10,662 nucleotides of DNA from Ignavibacteriaceae bacterium (GCA_025455085.1 JALONF010000135.1:1-10662); one strand, 5' to 3'; counted from the stretch's first letter, positions 1-7,260 are shown. A program made the numbers and translations. Notes: generated by a model not told the origin, from the sequence alone.

Positions 1-1
1 A

Positions 2-289
2 ATTCTTTCACCAATTCTTGCTATGCTTATTCAGATGGCAATCTCACGTTCACGCGAGTTTGCAGCTGACAAAGGCGGTGCTGAAATTTCAGGAAATCCA
101 TTAGGTCTGGCTTCTGCTTTACAGAAAATTTCACGCGGTAATCAGATGAAACCTGTTTTTCATTCTGATCCCGCGACTGCGCATATGTTCATAATAAATC
201 CTTTAGCTGGCGGTGGGATTTCAAAACTCTTCTCAACACATCCGCCAACAGAAGAGAGAATAAAGAGACTGCAGGCAATGGCGAGGTAA
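2..289 (+). CDS. htpX: HtpX-type M48 membrane zinc metalloprotease, C-terminal fragment
   Basis: This is the last 95 codons of a gene that begins before the window; the frame is open from base 2. HtpX is an inner-membrane, cytoplasm-facing M48 peptidase that degrades misfolded membrane proteins. The visible segment has the family's post-HExxH part: the SRSREFAAD motif, whose Glu is the third zinc ligand in M48 enzymes, then GGAEISGNPLGLASALQKI, and the near-terminal FSTHPPTEERIKRLQAM box typical of HtpX homologues. The HExxH helix and the N-terminal membrane segments lie outside the window. The gene ends normally with TAA and is followed by a hairpin terminator, so it appears to close its own transcription unit. 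Related M48B proteases share these motifs, so the exact subfamily is less certain than the family. Confidence 0.9.
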   Translation: MLSPILAMLIQMAISRSREFAADKGGAEISGNPLGLASALQKISRGNQMKPVFHSDPATAHMFIINPLAGGGISKLFSTHPPTEERIKRLQAMAR

Positions 290-334
290 AATCAAGATAA
301 AGGATTAAAGTAAAAAGAAAAAAGTGAGGAATTG

Positions 335-374
335 AAAGCTGTCATTTCACCTGTTGAAATCGACAGCTTTTTTA
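335..374 (+). terminator. Rho-independent terminator after htpX
   Basis: A 9-bp outer stem, AAAGCTGTC (335-343) with GACAGCTTT (362-370), is extended by an inner 6-bp stem ATTTCA/TGAAAT around the loop CCTGT, with one bulged C at 361. The 3' arm runs straight into a T-rich tail (TTTTTT spanning 368-373). It lies 45 bases after the htpX stop and before the next gene, as expected for a + strand intrinsic terminator. The rest of the 290-468 gap shows nothing else I can support. Confidence 0.85.
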
Positions 375-468
375 TTTAATTATTATGAGTAACTGGAATC
401 AGGTACCTGCTTATAGGAATCCGTAAAAGCTTGAAACTCTAACTCATTCTGCTGATATTAGCAACGTA

Positions 469-1107
469 ATGCTGATAAAATTTGCAATTAAATATTTAAT
501 CATCTGTAGAAAAATTTCTTTCCTTCTTCCGGTATTATTTCTTATCTCATCAGCAGAAGTTGAAAGTCAGACAAAAACCAATCTTGATGTTTTTTATTCA
601 TTGACCGATTCACTCGTTGATCAAATAAATTCTAGCATCCCTTCATCTGAAAAGAAAATTCTTCTTACTCTTAATCTTGGTCAAAGCTATTCTCTTTTTT
701 CAAACAGTATAAAAGAAAGATTCAGAAAAAACGGAAAAGAAATTCTTGAACAACCACCCGATGAACTCGATATTCCTAACGTTGATATTGTTCTCGAAGG
801 ATCTGGAGTTGAATATGGCGAGATGTTCAGAGATGGCTGGTTTGGGACTCATTACATCCAGCGTTACTCAACAATTTTTGGAAATTACTTGAATACATTT
901 TCAGCTACCGGCAAGAAAGAGTTTGAAATTACTCGGATGGACACAGTAAAAGTAGATGACTTAAAATTTATTGAAAACGAATCTTTCCCATTCACTAAAG
1001 GTATAGCTCCATCTGAACCATTCCTTTCGGGATTTGCTGAGCCACTAATTGCAATATGCACTGCAGCAGCAGTGATTGTGATTTTCTTCACCGTAAGAAG
1101 CGAGTGA
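469..1107 (+). CDS. Exported protein of unknown function with C-terminal membrane anchor
   Basis: I do not recognise this 212-residue protein. Residues 1-29 look like a signal peptide (positive residues K4, K8, R14, K15, then the hydrophobic FLLPVLFLISSA). The middle, about residues 35-185, is soluble and mixed alpha/beta with an amphipathic start (YSLTDSLVDQI) but no motif I know. The last 24 residues contain a second hydrophobic stretch, PLIAICTAAAVIVIFF, ending in TVRSE. That predicts a periplasmic domain held by a C-terminal anchor with a very short cytoplasmic tail. The ATG at 469 is the first start after an in-frame stop at 424 and has no clear Shine-Dalgarno. The gene stands alone, isolated upstream by the htpX terminator and downstream by a 71-base gap. 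Its company with bamD suggests an envelope role, which is inference only. Confidence 0.7.
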   Translation: MLIKFAIKYLIICRKISFLLPVLFLISSAEVESQTKTNLDVFYSLTDSLVDQINSSIPSSEKKILLTLNLGQSYSLFSNSIKERFRKNGKEILEQPPDELDIPNVDIVLEGSGVEYGEMFRDGWFGTHYIQRYSTIFGNYLNTFSATGKKEFEITRMDTVKVDDLKFIENESFPFTKGIAPSEPFLSGFAEPLIAICTAAAVIVIFFTVRSE

Positions 1108-1178
1108 TCGATTTTACCTTTGAAGCAACTACATTTTTGACTAATATTACCTGTTAATTTTATGAAATTAAAGCATTT

Positions 1179-1949
1179 ATGAGAAAATATTTTTTAATAT
1201 CAAGTGCGCTTTTACTACTGATTTGGGGCTGTGGTTCAACTCGCGATCTTAGCGATTTATCGTCTGATAGCAGATTAGAGCAGGCGATAAAATTATATCA
1301 AGAAGAGGATTTCCAGGATGCAGCTACAGAGTTTGAAGCATTACTACTTCAGTATCCCGGCAGCAGCATAGTTGATGACGCACAATATTATCTAGGTATG
1401 TGCAAATTCCAGCGAGAGGAATATATTCTCTCTGCATTCGAATTTAGTAAACTCATCAAGAATATGCCTGCAAGTGAATTTATTGCAGATGCTCAATTTA
1501 TGCTTGCTGAAAGTTATTACGAACTTTCACCAGATTATACATTGGATCAAAAATACAGTAAGAAAGCAATAGAGGAGTATCAGGCGTTCGTTGATTTCTT
1601 TCCGTTGAACCAGAGAGTTGCCGAGGCAGAAAGAAAAATTTCTGAATTGAATGATAAACTCGCACGTAAGGAATATTCTATAGCAGTTATTTATGAGAAG
1701 ATGGATTACTATACAGCTTCATTAAAGTACTACGACGCTGTTGTGGAAATTTATCACGATACTCAGTATGCACCATTGGCAATGTACCGCAAAATAAAAT
1801 TGTTAATGGATAGAGAAAGAGAAGATGAAGCTCTTAAAGAGATGAGAAAATTTGTTAGCATGTATCCCGAAGATCAAAACTTTAATGAAATTGAGGATCT
1901 GAAGAATTCACTAGAAGCAAAACTAAAAGGGGGTTTTTCTTCCAACTGA
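1179..1949 (+). CDS. bamD: BamD-like outer-membrane protein assembly lipoprotein with TPR repeats
   Basis: BamD is the essential lipoprotein partner of BamA in inserting beta-barrel proteins into the outer membrane. The N-terminus is a lipoprotein signal: a positive start (RKY), a hydrophobic core, and the lipobox LIWGC with Cys18 as the lipidated residue and Gly at +2, which fits outer-membrane sorting. From about residue 33 the protein is built of TPR-like helices: AIKLYQEEDFQDAATEFEAL, then an AQYYLGMCKFQREEYILSAF unit, an AQFMLAESYYELSP unit, and further C-terminal units such as DYYTASLKYYDAVVEIY. The pattern YPGSSIVDDAQYYLG is typical of BamD/YfiO. Length (256 residues) is normal. The stop overlaps the next start in TGATG, implying translational coupling. 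The upstream 71 bases have no clear Shine-Dalgarno. Generic TPR lipoproteins are the alternative. Confidence 0.85.
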   Translation: MRKYFLISSALLLLIWGCGSTRDLSDLSSDSRLEQAIKLYQEEDFQDAATEFEALLLQYPGSSIVDDAQYYLGMCKFQREEYILSAFEFSKLIKNMPASEFIADAQFMLAESYYELSPDYTLDQKYSKKAIEEYQAFVDFFPLNQRVAEAERKISELNDKLARKEYSIAVIYEKMDYYTASLKYYDAVVEIYHDTQYAPLAMYRKIKLLMDREREDEALKEMRKFVSMYPEDQNFNEIEDLKNSLEAKLKGGFSSN

Positions 1950-2422
1950 TGGCTGCCCGAAAAGTAAGTGAATCACAAATTACTATGACCGAACTTGTAT
2001 TTCCGAACCATACAAATCAGCTTGGAACACTTTTCGGAGGGCAATTGATGTACTGGATAGATATTTGTGCATCTCTCAGCGCAGAAAAATTAACAGGAAG
2101 GGTTTGTGTTACTGCTTCAGTTGATAAAGTAGATTTTCACCACCCGGTAAAACTTGGAGATGCTGTAACTCTTCTCTCTTCAGTTAACAGGGTGTTTAAT
2201 ACTTCACTGGAAGTCGGTGTTAAAGTTTTTGCTCAATCCTTCAAAGAGGGCACAGAAAAGCATACAAATTCGGCTTACCTTACTTTTGTTTGTGTTGATT
2301 CGCAAGGTAAACCGATCAAGGCTATGGAAGCCTTACCAGAAACAAATGAACAGAAAAGAAGATTTAATGAAGCACTTATCAGGAGAGAAAACCGACTCAA
2401 AAATCGGTCAGTTGAAAAATAG
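1949..2422 (+). CDS. YciA-like hotdog-fold acyl-CoA thioesterase
   Basis: This 157-residue protein belongs to the YciA/BFIT branch of hotdog thioesterases, which hydrolyse acyl-CoA to free acid and CoA in the cytoplasm. The family signature is clear: N23-x-x-G26-T-L-F-G-G31-Q-L-M-x-W-x-D38, in which Asn23 and Asp38 correspond to the usual catalytic pair. After it come the strand ASVDKVDFHHPVKLGD and the strand HTNSAYLTFVCVD, both typical of the fold. One hotdog domain is present, so the enzyme should be an oligomer. The charged C-terminal helix (residues about 128-157) is a common extension. The ATG at 1949 overlaps the bamD stop; the purine run AAAAGGGGG inside bamD (1924-1932) is rather far away, so coupling probably drives its translation. 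Acyl chain preference cannot be read from the sequence. Confidence 0.9.
   Translation: MAARKVSESQITMTELVFPNHTNQLGTLFGGQLMYWIDICASLSAEKLTGRVCVTASVDKVDFHHPVKLGDAVTLLSSVNRVFNTSLEVGVKVFAQSFKEGTEKHTNSAYLTFVCVDSQGKPIKAMEALPETNEQKRRFNEALIRRENRLKNRSVEK
2381..2411 (+). promoter_or_regulatory. Possible ribosome-binding site with hairpin spacer for the FG-GAP gene
   Basis: AGGAGA (2381-2386) is the best Shine-Dalgarno-like sequence near the signal peptide of the next gene, but it lies 25 bases from the TTG at 2412. Between them ACCGA (2391-2395) can pair with TCGGT (2404-2408) around an 8-base loop. If folded, the unpaired distance shrinks to about 7 bases (GAAA plus CAG). The site lies inside the thioesterase coding region. 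The stem is only 5 bp, so this is tentative. Confidence 0.35.
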
Positions 2423-4508
2423 TTTCATCTTATTTGTTCTGTTCTATTCAACACTATCCTATTGCCAGATTCCCATCAATGGATTTTGCTTCCAGAAAAA
2501 TTTCCCGATGCCAAAAGAGTATCAACGCATAATTTCTGCTGATTTAAATTCGGACGGAAATGATGAACTGATTTTTTATTCCACTGTTTCAAAACGTATT
2601 GGAATACTTACTGGTATTCCTGGCGACAATGTGGAATTAAAAGAGTTTCAATTGAATTCAGAAATTTCACAGCTTAAACAGCTAAAGAACAAAACAGGAA
2701 ATAATAATTTATTCGCTGCAGTTGAACGCAGATTAAGAAAAGTTAATTTGATGTATATCTCTCCTGATTCAATTGATGCAGGTAAAAGTAAAATTGAATT
2801 CGATTCCTATCCTGAAAATATTTCCACCGGAGATATTGACTTAAATGGGAACGATGAAATACTTGTCTCAGGTACCGGCTTTGATGGTCTATCAATTCTT
2901 TTTAGATCGAGTGGCGGTATAGGTGAAAAAAAGATAGTAATTGGTACGAGTTTTAGCGAAGCCATTTTTGTTGATTTAAACGATGATGGTTATCCAGATG
3001 TACTTGCATTCAACATTCTTGAAAATTCACTTCAGTTTTTCATCAATAATACAAAAGGAATCTTCAGACTTGCACGATCAATTCAGTATGCTGAAAAAAT
3101 AAATTTGCTTCAAAGTATTGATTTAAATAAAAATGGCATTGAAGATATTATTTATGCTATTGGCAAACGGGTTGAAATACTATCAGGTGATGCCCAGGGT
3201 TCATATAAAAGCAAACTTTCAATAAAGCTGGATAATCATCCCTCCGATATTAAGTTGGCAGATTTCAACGGGGACAAACTTACGGACCTTGCTGTTGGCG
3301 TATCGGGAAATACAATTAACATTATGTTCGGAATGAATAGAGCAGAGTTCCACGAAAAAATTCCTTATCTAAAAAATTCTTCTCTATTTACATTTACTAC
3401 ATTCAGATATAAAAATACAGATAACATCTCCTGCTTAGTTGAAACAGGTGAGCTTATCGTTCTCAACTCAGAAAAAGAGCTTGGTCTTGAAATGAAACTC
3501 ACTCTTGGTATTCAAACCGGAAGTGTAAAGAAATTTGATTATGCAAATGATGTAATCCCTGACATCAGTTTTATTGATGAATATGACTATTCGTTAAAAC
3601 TTCTGCTGAATAACAAAGTGGGAGTTCCTTCGCTGCTGTATACTATTCCTTTGGCTGATCAACATCAAGAAATTCTGGTTGATGAATTCTTTAAAGATAG
3701 AAAAATTTTTTACTGCTTTACAAAAGGTGCTCCGCTGTTAGAAATCTTCAGATATAATTTTGACCAAAAGAGACTCAACCGGAAGCAGCTTTACGCGCCT
3801 GGAGAAATTCTTGCCGTTGCACTGCAACGGGTTGACAGTGCATTTGTAAATATTTTGGTGGCATATAATAAACAATCAAAACTTTATCTCGGCAAGTTTG
3901 AAAATCGGGATCTAAGTGTAACTTTCAGGGAGTATCCTTTCATAGATAGAAATGTAAGCTCAGCTCAACTTTTTATTGATGAAGAACCTGTGGTTTACTA
4001 CTGGAAATCAGAAGGAGACGGTTTACAATTTAAGTCAGCCCAAATTAAATCCGGTCCAAATGATTATAAAACTTTTTTTGAAATTTCTAAAACCAATGGA
4101 ACTGAGGTAAATCTATTTGGTGCGGATAATTACCAAAATGAATATCCGAAAGTCGTAAGCACGGTTCAGAATGAAAATGAGGACAAATTATTGGTTGTAG
4201 TTGGGGAAAAAATTAGTATTTCAGATCAGGTGTTCAGATTGGATGAAGAAAATAAGAAAGAATTCGGCAGAGGGTTTTTTGGAGAGACATCCATAAAAGG
4301 AATGACAAATTTTACTATAAATAGTAATAATGATAATTATATTTACAAACTTGTTTACCGGGAAAAAGAAAGAAATTTTACTCTAAATCAGATGTTTGCG
4401 GCTGAGAACGTTTCTGATTATTTTTTCGCAAAGCTTGACCGGAAAAATTATTATTTAGTTTATTCAAACAAAGATGGTGAATTATCAATTACATCGCTAA
4501 AAAAATAG
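2412..4508 (+). CDS. Secreted FG-GAP/VCBS repeat beta-propeller protein
   Basis: About 698 residues, predicted to be exported to the periplasm or cell surface. The TTG at 2412 gives an ideal signal peptide: one Lys, then NSFILFVLFYSTLSYC and Gln, with likely cleavage before QIP. The frame continues upstream and ATG 2367 is an alternative, with a purine-rich AAAAGAAG before it and a 17-residue charged n-region. Calcium-binding-type loops of FG-GAP repeats recur at residues 44 (DLNSDGNDE), 143 (DLNGNDE), 188 (DLNDDGYPD), 237 (DLNKNGIED), 284 (DFNGDKLTD) and 376 (DYANDVIPD). The spacing is 45-49 residues or twice that, as expected for blades of a beta-propeller with some degenerate blades. The remaining 300 residues are beta-rich without clear loops. 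No C-terminal sorting domain is seen. The start overlaps the thioesterase by 11 bases. Ligand or function unknown; neighbours suggest a surface role together with the following protease. Confidence 0.8.
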   Translation: MKNSFILFVLFYSTLSYCQIPINGFCFQKNFPMPKEYQRIISADLNSDGNDELIFYSTVSKRIGILTGIPGDNVELKEFQLNSEISQLKQLKNKTGNNNLFAAVERRLRKVNLMYISPDSIDAGKSKIEFDSYPENISTGDIDLNGNDEILVSGTGFDGLSILFRSSGGIGEKKIVIGTSFSEAIFVDLNDDGYPDVLAFNILENSLQFFINNTKGIFRLARSIQYAEKINLLQSIDLNKNGIEDIIYAIGKRVEILSGDAQGSYKSKLSIKLDNHPSDIKLADFNGDKLTDLAVGVSGNTINIMFGMNRAEFHEKIPYLKNSSLFTFTTFRYKNTDNISCLVETGELIVLNSEKELGLEMKLTLGIQTGSVKKFDYANDVIPDISFIDEYDYSLKLLLNNKVGVPSLLYTIPLADQHQEILVDEFFKDRKIFYCFTKGAPLLEIFRYNFDQKRLNRKQLYAPGEILAVALQRVDSAFVNILVAYNKQSKLYLGKFENRDLSVTFREYPFIDRNVSSAQLFIDEEPVVYYWKSEGDGLQFKSAQIKSGPNDYKTFFEISKTNGTEVNLFGADNYQNEYPKVVSTVQNENEDKLLVVVGEKISISDQVFRLDEENKKEFGRGFFGETSIKGMTNFTINSNNDNYIYKLVYREKERNFTLNQMFAAENVSDYFFAKLDRKNYYLVYSNKDGELSITSLKK

Positions 4509-6025
4509 TTTATACATTTTTCGTAATATTTCTGACGCTCTTCGTTTCAGTTCAGACATATTCTCAGGAACTTACTTCATCACAGCTTGATTCGCTCTAC
4601 ATTAAATTTATTCAACTCAGAGCTCCTGAATTGCTTCCACAAACTGATCAGCCTGCAGAGTTAACCTTAGAAGATAGAAAATGTGGATTTGGAATTGTGA
4701 GTGATATTCAAACTAACCTTGAATTTTTCTCGCCTGAAAAACAAGGTTTATTAAAATCTTTGTTAGGTAGACCACCATTACAAACAAGCATTGTTTCACC
4801 TTCAGGATTTTTCAGAATTCATTATGATGCAACTGGAAGTAATCGTCCTTCTTATGTTTCCAATTGGACGGTGGAACAAAATGTTGCTGAAGTTGCCAAA
4901 GCACTTGATTCAGTATACAGATTTGAAGTTACTTATCTTGGTTTTCTTTCACCTCCTTCCGATGGCACAGCAGGCGGTGATGATAAATACGATGTCTACA
5001 TCCAAAATCAAGGTGGTGGTGTTTACGGTTACACTGAATGGGAAAGTAAAGTTGGTTCAGTAAACTGGATTTCTTTCATGGTTCTTGATAACGATTATGT
5101 TGGCTATTATACTACCAGTCTTAATGGAATGAGAGTAACTGCTGCTCACGAGTTTCATCACGGCATTCAACTAGGCAACTATTCTGTTTTTAATGAAAAT
5201 TTTCCTTATCGAAATGATGATGCATTTTTCTATGAACTTACGTCAACATCGATGGAAGAGTTTGTCTATGATGATGTGAATGATTATTACGCTTATATGA
5301 ACTCGTATTTCAATAATACTGATCTTGCTTTTCCAAAGCAGAATGGATATAACCTTGCGATATGGAATATATTTATAAGAGAAAATTTTGATTTTGGAAT
5401 CTTAAAAAGACAATGGGAAATGATTCCAAGCATTACTGCAATACTTGCAATCAATCAAAGTCTAAATGAAAGAGGAACTTCTTTCCCAAGAGAGTTAAAC
5501 AGATTTGGTATATGGACTTACTTTACTGGTTTCAGAAAAATTCCAGGGAAGTACTTTGAAGAGGGAGAAAATTATCCATTGATAACACCAACATTCACAA
5601 TACAATTTCCTTCGCCACCGCCTGATATGAAGTCTGCGCCAACAGCCAATAATTTTGTGAAATATAATATTTCTGCCAACAGTGATACTTTGGTAGTGAT
5701 AGTTACAAATGCAGACGCTTTTTCTGCAAATGATAATCCGAACCAGTTATTTAATTTTCATTACATCCTCTATTCTGATCCAAACACTGGTGAGAGAGAA
5801 TTAACCGGGAATTACTCCTCAACTTTCTCTACCAGCAACTCAACTTTCTGGTCTGTCTCGGAAGTTCTGAATAATATTTTAATAAGAGAGGACAGCTTAA
5901 AATTACCCTCTTCTGGTAGCATTGAATATGCATATCCGAATCCTTTCTACTATTCTAGAGGCTACCTTACGGGTTCATTAATTTTCTTCAAATTCAAATC
6001 CTGTCTGGCGATCAGCTTGGGTTGA
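4481..6025 (+). CDS. Secreted HExxH metalloprotease, MXAN_6640-like; start and C-terminus disrupted
   Basis: The frame is open from 4481 after a TGA at 4478. The zinc-protease core has AAHEFHHGIQ (HExxH, bases 5147-5161), followed about 25-33 residues later by ELTSTSMEEF, whose Glu residues are candidates for the third zinc ligand. The layout matches secreted MXAN_6640-type putative metalloproteases. A good signal peptide is encoded from about 4496 (AKKIVYTFFVIFLTLFVSV, then QTYSQ), yet no ATG, GTG or TTG occurs in frame before TTG 4631, which would lose it. Possible starts are ATT 4481, ATA 4505 (overlapping the previous stop TAG), or an ATG destroyed by mutation. The C-terminal sorting-type motif YAYPNPF begins near 5926, but the frame stops at 6025 after unrelated residues while the expected tail continues in another frame to 6138. 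It is either a recent pseudogene or carries sequence errors. Confidence is high for the family and low for function being intact. Confidence 0.7.
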   Translation: MINYIAKKIVYTFFVIFLTLFVSVQTYSQELTSSQLDSLYIKFIQLRAPELLPQTDQPAELTLEDRKCGFGIVSDIQTNLEFFSPEKQGLLKSLLGRPPLQTSIVSPSGFFRIHYDATGSNRPSYVSNWTVEQNVAEVAKALDSVYRFEVTYLGFLSPPSDGTAGGDDKYDVYIQNQGGGVYGYTEWESKVGSVNWISFMVLDNDYVGYYTTSLNGMRVTAAHEFHHGIQLGNYSVFNENFPYRNDDAFFYELTSTSMEEFVYDDVNDYYAYMNSYFNNTDLAFPKQNGYNLAIWNIFIRENFDFGILKRQWEMIPSITAILAINQSLNERGTSFPRELNRFGIWTYFTGFRKIPGKYFEEGENYPLITPTFTIQFPSPPPDMKSAPTANNFVKYNISANSDTLVVIVTNADAFSANDNPNQLFNFHYILYSDPNTGERELTGNYSSTFSTSNSTFWSVSEVLNNILIREDSLKLPSSGSIEYAYPNPFYYSRGYLTGSLIFFKFKSCLAISLG

Positions 6026-6138
6026 GCTGGGATGGAAGGGATGTCGGTGGAAACAAGCTTTCTTCAGGTGTCTATATATATGTGATTAAAAAAGGTAGTG
6101 AAGTTATAACTGGCAAAGTTGTAATATTCAATGAGTAG
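5959..6138 (+). pseudogene. Out-of-frame C-terminal sorting-domain tail of the metalloprotease gene
   Basis: In the frame one base back from the protease frame, a run open from 5959 encodes SGDQLGLSWDGRDVGG, then NKLSSGVYIYVIKKGSE and a terminal GKVVIFNE before TAG at 6136-6138. WDGRD-x-x-G-x-x-x-SSGVYIYVIKKG is the usual ending of FlgD-like or type IX secretion C-terminal domains and must originally have followed the YPNPF motif of the upstream frame. Only about 15-20 residues separate the two motifs, fewer than the roughly 40-60 expected, so an internal deletion with a net frame change is more likely than a single indel. The tail overlaps the ccmA start by 8 bases, in keeping with the tight packing of the other genes. 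Confidence 0.7.
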
Positions 6139-6763
6139 TTACTCAATACAATCACAAAATCTTTCCAAACTCTTTGGAAGAAGATTAATCTTTAAGGAGA
6201 TAACTTTTAACTGGGCCGAGAAAGGAATCTTCGGTATCTCCGGTCCAAACGGTTCAGGTAAATCTACTCTAGTTAAAATAGTAGCGGGGCTTATTGCCCC
6301 ATCTTCAGGAACAATCATTCATAAAAATTCCGCGGGCGAAATAATTCCTGAAAAGCTTCACAACCACATTGGTTTCGTTTCTCCATATCTAGTTTTGTAC
6401 GAAGAATTTTCGGCATGGGAGAATCTGAAAATATTTGCAAAGATCCGTGGAGTTGATTTTAATGAGGAGAAAGTGACCTATTACTTAACACAATTTCTTC
6501 TTGATAACAGAAAAAATGATCTTGTGAAAACATATTCATCAGGGATGAAGCAGAGACTTAAATTTATTTTTGCACTCATGCATTCACCTGAAGTTTTGAT
6601 TTTTGATGAGCCAACTTCCAATCTTGATGAGGAAGGAAAGAAAGTAGTTTATAAAATCATTGAAGATGAGTCAAAAAAGTCTATTGTTATAATAGCTTCA
6701 AATGAAGAACGCGATCTGGAATTATGTCAGGAAAAAATATTATTGGAAAATTTTAGAGTTTGA
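6131..6763 (+). CDS. ccmA: CcmA, ATP-binding subunit of the cytochrome c maturation ABC transporter
   Basis: CcmA powers the CcmABCD complex that releases holo-CcmE from CcmC so that haem can be passed to cytochrome c. The 210-residue protein is full length for the family. It has Walker A GPNGSGKST (residues 38-46), signature motif SSGMKQR (136-142), Walker B VLIFDE (155-160) and D-loop SNLD. The H-loop position reads ASNEE: Asn191 stands where most ABC ATPases have His, a feature I believe recurs in divergent CcmA proteins. The Q-loop position (about residue 84, GFVSP) also lacks Gln. Identity as CcmA rather than another small ABC ATPase rests on ccmB and ccmC directly downstream. The ATG at 6131 overlaps the end of the preceding frame. 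An IS200-type insertion begins within a few bases of its stop. Confidence 0.88.
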   Translation: MSSYSIQSQNLSKLFGRRLIFKEITFNWAEKGIFGISGPNGSGKSTLVKIVAGLIAPSSGTIIHKNSAGEIIPEKLHNHIGFVSPYLVLYEEFSAWENLKIFAKIRGVDFNEEKVTYYLTQFLLDNRKNDLVKTYSSGMKQRLKFIFALMHSPEVLIFDEPTSNLDEEGKKVVYKIIEDESKKSIVIIASNEERDLELCQEKILLENFRV

Positions 6764-6768
6764 AAAAT

Positions 6769-6827
6769 AAATAGCCACGAGCTTTAGATCGTGGATTAAG
6801 ATTGATAAATAATTATAGGCTTCAACC
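6769..6827 (+). repeat. Left-end repeat of the IS element, copy 1
   Basis: About 59 bases starting AAATAGCCACGAG and carrying the imperfect palindrome CCACGAGCTTTAGATCGTGG (6775-6794), then GGATTAAGATTGATAAATAA and a degenerate GGCTTCAACC. It matches 7331-7389 with one mismatch over the first 44 bases and a few differences plus one indel later. In copy 1 the A at 6788 breaks one stem pair that is intact in copy 2. Confidence 0.85.
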
Positions 6828-6837
6828 AAATAATATT

Positions 6838-7260
6838 ATGCCATTTACAAAAATCTGGATTCATTTAATTTGGTCAACAAAGAATAGGGATAAATTAATT
6901 GACAAGGAATTAAAGCAAAAGCTATTACAGCACATTAAAGAGAATGCAAGATTAAAAAATATTTTTATTGATACATTGAATTGCGTAAAGGATCATATTC
7001 ATTTGCTGATTTCTTTAGGGAGAGAACAAACAATAAGTAAAATTGTTATGCTAATTAAAGGTGAATCATCAAATTGGGTTAACAAGAATAAGTTAACAAA
7101 AGGTAAATTTGAGTGGCAGGATGAATATATTGCGGTTTCCGTTAGTGAATCTCAAGTTGACAGAATTAGAAAATATATTAAAAATCAAGAAGAACACCAT
7201 CGGCTTAAATCTTTTGAGGAAGAGTATAGTTTATTTCTCGAAAAATATCATTTTGGCTAA
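6838..7260 (+). CDS. tnpA: IS200/IS605-family Y1 HUH transposase
   Basis: TnpA nicks and joins single-stranded DNA at hairpin ends using one tyrosine. The 140-residue protein starts MPFTKIWIHLIWSTKNRDK, a typical Transposase_17 (Y1) N-terminus, has the HUH metal-binding motif DHIHLL (His53 and His55), the middle KGESSNW, and the C-terminal RKYIKNQEEHH with Tyr113 as the likely nucleophile and Gln117 as a supporting metal ligand. It looks intact. I chose ATG 6838 because homology-like sequence begins there; a TTG at 6802 would add 12 unrelated residues from the left-end repeat. The stop codon TAA lies inside the palindrome GGCTAAAGCC. No tnpB partner is present, so it is IS200-like in organisation. 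Confidence 0.9.
   Translation: MPFTKIWIHLIWSTKNRDKLIDKELKQKLLQHIKENARLKNIFIDTLNCVKDHIHLLISLGREQTISKIVMLIKGESSNWVNKNKLTKGKFEWQDEYIAVSVSESQVDRIRKYIKNQEEHHRLKSFEEEYSLFLEKYHFG

Noticed and set aside
384..425. Thirteen-codon ORF after the htpX terminator (MSNWNQVPAYRNP)
   Set aside because: No ribosome-binding site and no supporting context.
431..459. Possible promoter TTGAAA-17-GATATT before the unknown exported protein
   Set aside because: Weak -10 element and implied leaderless start; not separable from background in this AT-rich gap.
885..1091. Open frames on the reverse strand inside genes (also near 8098-8349, 9045-9302 and 10154-10366)
   Set aside because: Each lies fully opposite a well-supported + strand gene and its translation shows no domain or sensible composition.
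1137..1166. Possible promoter TTGACT-18-TATGAA before bamD
   Set aside because: The -10 match is poor, the spacing is long, and it would give an almost leaderless transcript; AT-rich DNA produces such matches by chance.
1162..1182. Six-codon mini-ORF (MKLKHL) whose TGA overlaps the bamD ATG
   Set aside because: A leader peptide with coupling is possible, but it has no Shine-Dalgarno and such short frames are common by chance.
4500..4633. Programmed -1 frameshift on A AAA AAA fusing the FG-GAP protein to the metalloprotease
   Set aside because: The slippery pattern is real, but a fusion would place a signal-peptide-like membrane segment between two exported domains, and no stimulating hairpin is visible just downstream. 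I keep it only as one option in the finding on the missing start.
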